Assembly: GCF_000009765.2 (NCBI RefSeq) | Contig: NC_003155.5 | Location: 6,510,001 to 6,574,000, forward strand | Length of the DNA: 64,000 nt | Direction: 5' to 3' | Origin: Streptomyces avermitilis MA-4680 = NBRC 14893 | Lineage (GTDB): Bacteria; Actinomycetota; Actinomycetes; Streptomycetales; Streptomycetaceae | Part shown: piece after piece, positions 58,777-64,000 of the stretch | Position numbering within the stretch: position 1 is the first letter of the stretch | Layout of the letters: each line of letters opens with the position of its first letter | Notes under the pieces: generated by a model | Told to the model about the DNA's origin: nothing | The model's input: only the letters and a program-made list of their open reading frames with translations | Databases searched by the model: none | Position numbers and translations under genes: made by a program

Positions 58777-59624
58777 GACAGCACCCTCCGTTCGAAGAGG
58801 CGGACCGCGCTGTCGGAGGCCAGGCCGAAGACGCCGTAGATCAGCAGGCCGACGAGGATGATGTCCGTACGGCCGTAGTTCTGGGCCTGGAACATCATGT
58901 AGCCGAGGCCGCTGGTGGCGTTGATCTGCTCCAGAACGACCAGCGACAGCCAGGACCCGGTGACCCCGAGCCGGAGACCCACGAAGAATCCGGGCAGGGC
59001 GCCGGGGACGACGATCTCGCGGATGAACCGGAGCCTGGACAGCCCCTGGACCTCGGCGAGTTCCACGAAGCGGTGGTCGATCCCGGACAGTGCGGCATGC
59101 AGGTTGAGGTAGATCGGGATGTAGACCACGATGGCGATGATCGCGATCTTGAAGGTCTCGCCGATGCCCAGCCAGAGGATGAACAGCGGGATCAGACCGA
59201 GGGTCGGGATCGCCCGGTTGAGCTGCACCGTCCCGTCGATCAGCGCCTCGCCGACCCGGCTGAGCCCGGCCGTGAGGGCGAGGAGCACCCCGGCGCTCAG
59301 GCCGAGGGCGAAGCCGTATGCGGCGCGTTCCAGCGAGGTCAGTACGTCGGTGGGGAGCGTGCCGGCGCTCCACAGCTGACCTGTGGTGCGGAGCACCGTC
59401 CAGGGCGCCGGGATCGCGCCGGGGTCCAGCTGTCCGGCGGCGGAGGCGGCGGCCCACAGGGCGAGGAAGAGGGCGGGGCCGATGAGGCGCGAGGCGGGCA
59501 GGCGCTTGCCGGGGGCGAGGGTCCGGCGCCTGATCCGTTGGTCCCGGCGGGACTTCTCGGCGGGCGCGGGGCGGGGTTCGGTGGTGGTGGGCGCCGTGGC
59601 TGTCGGCACATCGGTGGTGGTCAT
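58752..59624 (-). CDS. ssuC: sulfonate ABC transporter permease
   Basis: 290 residues from the ATG at 59624. A Thr/Pro/Ala-rich tail precedes six membrane helices. The EAA loop reads VELAEVQGLSRLRFIREIVVPGALPG. The end (NYGRTDIILVGLLIYGVFGLASD) is typical of SsuC/TauC. Five bases after the binding-protein stop, and overlapping the ATPase start. With SsuA and SsuB it imports organosulfur compounds. Confidence 0.93.
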   Translation of the reverse strand: MTTTDVPTATAPTTTEPRPAPAEKSRRDQRIRRRTLAPGKRLPASRLIGPALFLALWAAASAAGQLDPGAIPAPWTVLRTTGQLWSAGTLPTDVLTSLERAAYGFALGLSAGVLLALTAGLSRVGEALIDGTVQLNRAIPTLGLIPLFILWLGIGETFKIAIIAIVVYIPIYLNLHAALSGIDHRFVELAEVQGLSRLRFIREIVVPGALPGFFVGLRLGVTGSWLSLVVLEQINATSGLGYMMFQAQNYGRTDIILVGLLIYGVFGLASDSAVRLFERRVLSWRRTLSN

Positions 59625-59629
59625 GCCGG

Positions 59630-60703
59630 TCACCTCCGGTATTCCGCCGGCACGGCCTTCGCGGCGATGCCCTCGAAGCGGCGGTCGAAGAGCGAGCCGA
59701 CCTTGAACGCCTTCACGAAGCCGCCCTCGGCGAGCAGATCGGCGGTCTCCTGCTCCCACGTGACGGCCTCGTCCCAACTCGGCGGGAACAGCGGCTTGTT
59801 GGCGAGCTTGGTGATCGACTCGGCCTGGGCGAGGGTCAGGTTCTGCGTCTTGACGTAGAACTCCTTGTTCCACTGGTCGGGGTGCTCGTACGCCCACACC
59901 TGGCCCTTGGCCCAGCGCGGGATGTACGCGGCGACCGCGGCCGCCTTCGCGGAGTCGGCCAGCACGGAGGTCGGCGCCCACAGCAGGTTGAGGAGGTCGA
60001 CGACGTCGGTGGGGATGGTGTGGGCGCCCTTGGAGCCGTACTGCTTGAGGTAGGCCGGGGACTGCTGGTTGGCGAGCGGGGCGATGTCCACCTGGCCGGC
60101 CTGGAGGGCGGTGAGGAACTGGTTGCTGGTCAGCGGCACCAGGTCCACTTCGTCGTACTTCAGCCCGGCCTTCTTCAGCGCGCGCAGCAGGACCACACCC
60201 TGCGCCTGCCCCTGCGAGAACGCCAGCCGCTTGCCCTTGAACTCCTCGACCGTCCGGATGTCGCTGCCGGGTTTCGTGGCGAAGACGTAATTGGGCTTGC
60301 GGGTGATGTTGATCGCGACGATCTTCGCGTCGAATCCCTGGAAGTGCGCCTGGATCGGCGGAATGCCCGCGTTGTTGGCGACGTCCAGCGACTTGGCGCG
60401 GAAGGCGTTGATGACATCGGGTCCCGCGCCGATGTTCGCCCAACTGGAGACCGTGAACGGCAGCTTGGACAGGCCCGCGAGCCTGAACTGGGTTTGCTGG
60501 ACGTTCTGGTACGAGGCGATTTTCAGGCTCGTACCGGACGGGATCTTCGTGGCCAGCGGGGCGGACGGGGATGAGCCCTTGGCGGCGGCGGCACTGCTGT
60601 CCGCGCAGCCGCTCAGTCCGGCGGCGGCGGCCGTGGCGCCGAGCAGGGAGGTCAGAAAGAGCCGCCGGTCGACGCCGGGCGTGGACGGGGACAGAGGTGG
60701 CAT
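59630..60703 (-). CDS. ssuA: sulfonate/aliphatic sulfur compound binding lipoprotein
   Basis: 357 residues. Signal DRRLFLTSLLGATAAAAGLSGC has both twin Arg and a lipobox Cys (C33), so a Tat-exported lipoprotein. The mature part has LSKLPFTVSSWANIGAGPDVINAFRAKSLDVANNAGIPP, the ligand region of the SsuA/TauA family. First transcribed gene of the uptake operon. Its 333-bp leader contains a possible Cys-codon leader ORF, a 20-bp inverted repeat and a GC hairpin. Confidence 0.92.
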   Translation of the reverse strand: MPPLSPSTPGVDRRLFLTSLLGATAAAAGLSGCADSSAAAAKGSSPSAPLATKIPSGTSLKIASYQNVQQTQFRLAGLSKLPFTVSSWANIGAGPDVINAFRAKSLDVANNAGIPPIQAHFQGFDAKIVAINITRKPNYVFATKPGSDIRTVEEFKGKRLAFSQGQAQGVVLLRALKKAGLKYDEVDLVPLTSNQFLTALQAGQVDIAPLANQQSPAYLKQYGSKGAHTIPTDVVDLLNLLWAPTSVLADSAKAAAVAAYIPRWAKGQVWAYEHPDQWNKEFYVKTQNLTLAQAESITKLANKPLFPPSWDEAVTWEQETADLLAEGGFVKAFKVGSLFDRRFEGIAAKAVPAEYRR

Positions 60704-60716
60704 GACAGGACTCCAT

Positions 60717-60769
60717 GAGGTGGCAGGGCAGGAATGCGCGCGCCGAGGTGGCAGGGCAGAAATGCGCGC
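60717..60769. repeat. 25-bp direct repeat before ssuA
   Basis: GAGGTGGCAGGGCAGGAATGCGCGC (60717-60741) and a one-mismatch copy at 60745-60769, period 28. A run of ten G follows near 60808. Both lie in the ssuA leader. Confidence 0.85.
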
Positions 60770-60824
60770 GGAATTCCGGGCAGGGCGAAGCCGGAAAAGG
60801 GGAATGCGGGGGGGGGAAGCGGCA

Positions 60825-60839
60825 CGCGCCGGGGGCGCG
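60825..60839 (-). terminator. small GC hairpin in the ssuA leader, possible attenuator
   Basis: CGCGCC/GGCGCG, 6-bp stem, 3-base loop, followed on the minus strand by a run of C. Short, so only a tentative attenuator between the Cys-rich leader ORF and ssuA. Confidence 0.35.
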
Positions 60840-60943
60840 GCAGGAAATCGCCTGACGGATCACCAGTAAGTGGCCAGGCGGCCGAGGGGCCGTGTGACCT
60901 GGCTGGTCGTCCTGGTCGTCCTGGTCGTCAGTGCGTCAATGTG

Positions 60944-60982
60944 TCAGCAACAGAGGGTGCGACAGTTCATGAGCGGGCTCAT
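60944..60982 (-). CDS. putative 12-aa cysteine-rich leader peptide upstream of ssuA
   Basis: ATG at 60982 to TGA at 60944 reads MSPLMNCRTLCC, with Cys codons at 7, 11 and 12. AGGAG lies ten bases upstream. An inner ATG at 60970 gives MNCRTLCC. Two promoter readings exist: TTGACA (61019-61014) with GAGCAT, which would make the first ATG leaderless, or TTGCAC (61009-61004) N16 TATTCA (60987-60982), which suits the inner ATG. Polycysteine leaderless ORFs that sense cysteine are known from mycobacteria. In this place ahead of a sulfur-uptake operon the same role is plausible. Chance remains possible for so short an ORF. Confidence 0.5.
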   Translation of the reverse strand: MSPLMNCRTLCC

Positions 60983-60985
60983 GAA
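60966..60985. promoter_or_regulatory. 20-bp inverted repeat TTCATGAGC-GG-GCTCATGAA
   Basis: Perfect 9-bp arms around GG, overlapping the start of the leader ORF and the TATTCA box. May be a regulator site, perhaps of the ROK protein, or an RNA hairpin hiding the ATG. Confidence 0.7.
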
Positions 60986-61036
60986 TACGATGCTCCTGGC
61001 CTGGTGCAATGCCTGTCAACATTCCGAGTTTCTGAA

Positions 61037-62269
61037 TTAAGTCGCCCCCGGTGACACGCCCAGCGGATCTCGGTACAGCACGTCGAGAGCCACCGAACCG
61101 CCCGCCACCGCGAGCACCGAATCCGGAAAACTGGTCGGCACGACCGCCGCCGCCCGCTGCGGACCGACCGCCTCGCGCAGCGCCGCCAGGCAGTCCTCCC
61201 GGTGGATGATCCCGATCTCGGTGACCACGACGGTGTCCGGATTGAGAATGTCGAGCAGCAGCCCCGCCGCCCGCCCGATCATCCGGGCCCGCTCCACCAG
61301 CAGCCGTACGGCCACCGGGTCGCCGCCCGCCGCCGCCTCGACCACACGCACCGGGTTCACGCCGACAGCCAGGCCCGCCGCGCGCGCCCGCCGGCACAGC
61401 GCCCGCTCGCTCAGCTCGACCTGGAGGCAGCCGACACGCCCGCAGTCGCACGTCTCCGCACCGCCCCGCAACGGCAGATGGGCGATCGCGCCGGCCTGGG
61501 AACGGGGACCGTGGTGCACCTCGTCGTTGGTGGCGAAGGCGGCGTCCACCACATTGCCGACGAACAGGTGCAGCAGGCTCCGGCTGCCGCGGGCCCGCCC
61601 GAACAGCCGCTCCGCGCCGACCAGGGCCCGCGCGTGCCCGTCCACCTGGACCGGCAGGCCGGTGTGCGCGCCGAGCACGTCCCGGACGGGGATGTCGCGC
61701 CAGCCCAGCAGCGGGTGCTCCACGATGGTCCCGGAGTCCCGGTCCACCCAGCCCCCGGCCGCCACGCCGACACCCAGCGGCGTACGGTCGGCCGCCGCCG
61801 AGAGCAGCGCGGCCAGGCCGTCGGCGGCCCGCGCCAGCACCAGGGAGGGCTCGGTCCGGTCGTGTTTCAGACGGCGCTCGGCCACCACCCGGCCGCGCAG
61901 ATCGAGCAGCGCGACCGTGGTGTACGGCACCGCCACATGCACCCCGCCGACGACGAACCGCGAGTCGTCCAGGTCGACGGGGACGTGCGGACGCCCGACC
62001 CCGCCCGACCGCCGGGGCACGGACGCCTCATGGAGCAGGCCGAGTTCGGCGAACCGGGCGCAGTAGTCGGTCACCGACGCGGGGGAGAGCCCGGTCAGCC
62101 GGGCGACGGTGCTGCGGGCGACCGGCCCGTGCTCGAGCACGGACCGCAGGACCGCGCTGGCGCTGGTCCTGCGGCGCGCGCTGTCGGCGGCCCGCAGAAC
62201 GGTCGTAGGGGGCTGAGGGGGCTGAGGGGGCTGAGGGGGCAGGAGAGTGGGTGCCGCGGTACGGGGCAT
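61037..62269 (-). CDS. ROK-family regulator of the sulfonate operon
   Basis: 410 residues from the ATG at 62269 (GAGGAAG upstream). A Pro-rich start (QPPQPPQPP) precedes the winged helix VLRSVLEHGPVARSTVARLTGLSPASVTDYCARFAELGLLHEA. The ROK fold follows with zinc motif CDCGRVGCLQ intact (unlike the ROK protein at 19378). Placed directly upstream of ssuA, with a 26-codon Cys-type leader ORF before it. A ROK protein controlling organosulfur uptake is unusual, since most sense sugars. The pairing is inferred from position. Confidence 0.9.
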   Translation of the reverse strand: MPRTAAPTLLPPQPPQPPQPPTTVLRAADSARRRTSASAVLRSVLEHGPVARSTVARLTGLSPASVTDYCARFAELGLLHEASVPRRSGGVGRPHVPVDLDDSRFVVGGVHVAVPYTTVALLDLRGRVVAERRLKHDRTEPSLVLARAADGLAALLSAAADRTPLGVGVAAGGWVDRDSGTIVEHPLLGWRDIPVRDVLGAHTGLPVQVDGHARALVGAERLFGRARGSRSLLHLFVGNVVDAAFATNDEVHHGPRSQAGAIAHLPLRGGAETCDCGRVGCLQVELSERALCRRARAAGLAVGVNPVRVVEAAAGGDPVAVRLLVERARMIGRAAGLLLDILNPDTVVVTEIGIIHREDCLAALREAVGPQRAAAVVPTSFPDSVLAVAGGSVALDVLYRDPLGVSPGAT

Positions 62270-62353
62270 GGAGATCTTCCTCGGGAGCCGGTCCGACACT
62301 GCGCTGTTTCGGTCAGCGAGCCGGATCCGTTTCCTGGTGGTCTCCGCCCCGCC

Positions 62354-62434
62354 TCAGCGGCGACAGGTGGCCGTGCCCTGGCGTCGCAGGTCGACATAGC
62401 GACGCGACGCGAAGTTCTCTGCCTGGGGGACCAT
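62354..62434 (-). CDS. putative Cys-responsive leader peptide, 26 aa
   Basis: ATG at 62434 to TGA at 62354; too short for ORF finders. Contains SRRYVDLRRQGTATC followed by RR and stop. This fits the pattern of short actinobacterial leader peptides (SRxHVDLxR...SAxC) found ahead of sulfur and cysteine genes (family from memory). TACTCT (complement of 62442-62447) lies seven bases upstream of the ATG, so the transcript is probably leaderless. Located 84 bp upstream of the ROK start. The single Cys codon four codons before the stop would stall ribosomes when cysteine is scarce. Confidence 0.78.
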   Translation of the reverse strand: MVPQAENFASRRYVDLRRQGTATCRR

Positions 62435-62703
62435 GGCTCGAAGAGTAGGCCCTGCCTGGCGGATCCGGCCAGGGGGCCCGCCCGGTTTGGTGGGACCCTA
62501 CAGTCCCCGCCCCGGTCGCCGACGTGCGGAGAATCGATCCACCTCAGTGACCGGCGTCACCTCGTCGCAGGTGTATGTCGCATCCTTTGTGTGAAGCCCA
62601 CCAAGAGTGCGATCTCCGCTTTGTGGACGGCTGACGGTGATCGGCCGCGGACCCCTGGGATAGCGTCACCGTGTCCTTCAGTGCCCACACCCGCGGAGTC
62701 CCC
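62435..62703. other. divergent region, leader/ROK and bioY
   Basis: 269 bp. The left end holds the leader-peptide promoter. CCACCAAG (62609-62616) and CTTTGTGG (62619-ish to 62626) form an imperfect inverted repeat. GTGAC-CGGC-GTCAC is at about 62548-62561. TAGCGT at 62661-62666 may be the bioY -10. GGAG lies before the bioY ATG. No biotin-regulator site could be confirmed. Confidence 0.4.
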
Positions 62704-63285
62704 ATGAGCACGGCTGTCGCCAGCGCCCCCCGTTCCGGCCAGGTTCTCGCCGATCTGCTGCCTGCCTCCCGCGTCCGCGATGCCGCGCTCGTCCTGGGTG
62801 GCGCCGCGCTCACCGGGCTCGCCGCGCAGATCTCGCTGCCCGTGCCCGGCTCTCCGGTGCCGGTGACCGGCCAGACCTTCGCCGCCCTCCTCGTCGGCAC
62901 CGCGCTCGGCGCCGGCCGCGGTTTCCTCTCGCTCGCCGTGTACGCGCTGGTCGGCATGGCCGGTGTGCCGTGGTTCGCCGGCGGCGGCTCCGGCGCCGCG
63001 GCCCCGTCCTTCGGCTACATCCTCGGCATGCTCCTGGCCGCCACCGTCGTGGGCGCGCTGGCCCGCCGCGGCGCCGACCGCTCCGTGCTGCGCACGGCGG
63101 GCGCGATGCTGCTCGGCGAGGCGATCATCTACGCGATCGGCGTCCCGTACCTGGCCTTCGCCACCGGGATGTCCCTGACCGCCGCGATCGCGGCCGGTCT
63201 GACCCCGTTCCTGATCGGCGACGCGCTCAAGGCCGCGCTGGCGATGGGCGTGCTGCCCACCGCCTGGAAGTTCCTCAACCGGTGA
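62704..63285 (+). CDS. bioY: BioY biotin transporter substrate-binding subunit
   Basis: 193 residues with GGAG before the ATG. Six membrane helices and the BioY signature: LAAQISLPVPGSPVPVTGQTFAALLVGTALGAGRGFLSLAVYALVGMAGVPWFAGG. BioY is the S component of an ECF importer and can take up biotin alone or with BioMN, which are not in the window. The ends of this gene and the flavoprotein gene overlap by 11 bases tail to tail. Confidence 0.96.
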   Translation: MSTAVASAPRSGQVLADLLPASRVRDAALVLGGAALTGLAAQISLPVPGSPVPVTGQTFAALLVGTALGAGRGFLSLAVYALVGMAGVPWFAGGGSGAAAPSFGYILGMLLAATVVGALARRGADRSVLRTAGAMLLGEAIIYAIGVPYLAFATGMSLTAAIAAGLTPFLIGDALKAALAMGVLPTAWKFLNR

Positions 63286-64000
63286 GGTTGTAGTTCCTGC
63301 GGAAGAGGTTCGCCGGGTCGTGTTCCGACTTCAACCCGGCGAGCCTCTTCCGCGTTTCGGGGTCGTACAGGCCTTCCGTACGGTCCCCGGCCCCGAAGGC
63401 GAAGTTCAGCGCCCGCCCGATCGTCCACGGCGCGAGCCGGGCAAGGGCCGGGTCGAGGAGTTCGCGGGCCGTGTCCCGGTCGGCCATGGCGAGCAGCCGC
63501 ACCAGGAAACGCCCGTCGCGGTGCGGTACGGAGTTCGGTGCCCGGCGCGCCAGCGCCCCGCCCAGATGGTTGATCTGTACGACGCTCATCACGGGGGCGT
63601 CCGCTGCGGCCAGGGCCGGCACCGAGGCCGCCGCCTCGACGTCCAGCTCGCTCAGCACCGCGCTGTCCCCGTAGTACGTGTGCGGGAAGTCCGGGTCGCT
63701 GTGGATGGTGTGGCTCTCGGCGTACGGCATCACCCGGAGGGAGTCCGCGAGCACCGGGCCGGTCTCCCGCAGCGGGGCGACGAGCCGCTCGCCGTCGCTG
63801 CCGGTGTACGCGACGCGTACGGAGAGAACGTGCCGGCCGCGCAGGTGCGGCGGCAGCCCCGGCAGGTCCGGGTAGGGGACGGCGGCGAAGGACGAGGTCA
63901 GCCCGTCGGGCACGGTCCGCGTCCAGCGCTCGTACGCGCGCAGCACGGCCGCCGGGTCCACCTCGCGCCCGTCGAAGGCGAGCGAGCCGCCGTACAGCCT
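63275..64000 (-). CDS. FAD-dependent oxidoreductase (BBE type), C-terminal part
   Basis: Open to the window edge, so about 241 C-terminal residues are seen. The end YDPETRKRLAGLKSEHDPANLFRRNYNLTG is the BBE (berberine bridge enzyme) tail, which covers the flavin. GGALARRAPNSVPHRDGRFLVRLLA is the usual strand before it. The family oxidises alcohols, sugars or alkaloid-like compounds with O2. The N-terminal FAD-binding part lies outside the window. Convergent with bioY with 11 bases shared. Confidence 0.9.
   Translation of the reverse strand, partial: RLYGGSLAFDGREVDPAAVLRAYERWTRTVPDGLTSSFAAVPYPDLPGLPPHLRGRHVLSVRVAYTGSDGERLVAPLRETGPVLADSLRVMPYAESHTIHSDPDFPHTYYGDSAVLSELDVEAAASVPALAAADAPVMSVVQINHLGGALARRAPNSVPHRDGRFLVRLLAMADRDTARELLDPALARLAPWTIGRALNFAFGAGDRTEGLYDPETRKRLAGLKSEHDPANLFRRNYNLTG

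Noticed and set aside
62500..62703. Biotin repressor site or riboswitch before bioY
   Set aside because: Only short imperfect inverted repeats; no known biotin regulator motif or conserved RNA fold could be recognised.
1..64000. tRNA/rRNA genes, IS elements, integrases, prophage or conjugation genes
   Set aside because: None seen by eye on either strand; no transposase motifs, att-like long repeats or tRNA cloverleaf sequences were found.

Overview
The window is a stretch of high-GC actinobacterial chromosome, almost certainly Streptomyces. The evidence is codon bias (G/C in third positions, long antisense shadow ORFs), frequent GTG starts, a WhiJ/BldB-type HTH + DUF397 + HATPase module, a Nur-box-controlled Fe superoxide dismutase, a PadR-linked ABC exporter and several ROK-controlled uptake operons. 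I see no phage, integrase, IS element, CRISPR array, tRNA or rRNA. The layout looks like core chromosome.

Region 1 (1-2634): end of a 4HBT thioesterase gene, an unknown gene coupled to it, a truncated haemoglobin and a PCMT-like methyltransferase. Region 2 (2668-13488, minus strand): a signalling block read in the order GlnX-like membrane protein, GlnH-like binding protein, a 441-aa unknown, PknG-type kinase, PP2C phosphatase, VWA protein, FHA protein. It resembles the mycobacterial glnX-glnH-pknG amino-acid sensing operon, extended with an unknown protein, a phosphatase, a metal-dependent adhesion-fold protein and a phosphothreonine reader. Region 3 (13797-20678): a ROK regulator with its own palindrome, a sugar ABC importer without an ATPase gene, a GH4 glycosidase and a BadF-type sugar kinase.

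Region 4 (21060-36634): MscS channel, HNH nuclease, PadR-controlled ABC exporter, a small repeat protein next to malQ, a small membrane protein, MarR/EamA with a 28-bp perfect palindrome between them, pepN, a DUF1203 protein, asd, and a sigma factor with a membrane partner. Region 5 (36704-44771): large secreted subtilase, CGNR regulator divergent from VOC and PNPOx genes, a Nudix gene and a secreted metallophosphoesterase. Region 6 (44938-52992): a five-repeat IPT/TIG protein without a visible signal peptide, the WhiJ-like module, an AbiEi/DUF559-like gene broken by one nucleotide, a second pepN and a DsbA-fold protein. Region 7 (53022-55593): zinc-ribbon protein, sodF with a perfect Nur box, amino-acid permease.

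Region 8 (55752-62434, minus strand): a sulfonate/organosulfur uptake and desulfonation operon (ssuA-C-B, flavin monooxygenase, TauD-like dioxygenase) behind a ROK gene. Two unlisted short leader ORFs lie here. One (62354-62434) has the SRRYVDLRR...C signature of actinobacterial Cys-associated leader peptides. The other (60944-60982) ends in Cys-rich codons just upstream of ssuA. This suggests cysteine-responsive attenuation at both points. The window ends with bioY and the 3' part of a BBE-type flavoprotein gene that overlaps it tail to tail.

A cross-cutting observation is that short tandem duplications (periods 8, 16, 17, 17 bp) straddle the stop codons of at least four genes, and an 18-bp one sits just after a fifth. 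Positions, motifs and repeats were read by eye from the sequence. Family names come from remembered signatures, not from searches.
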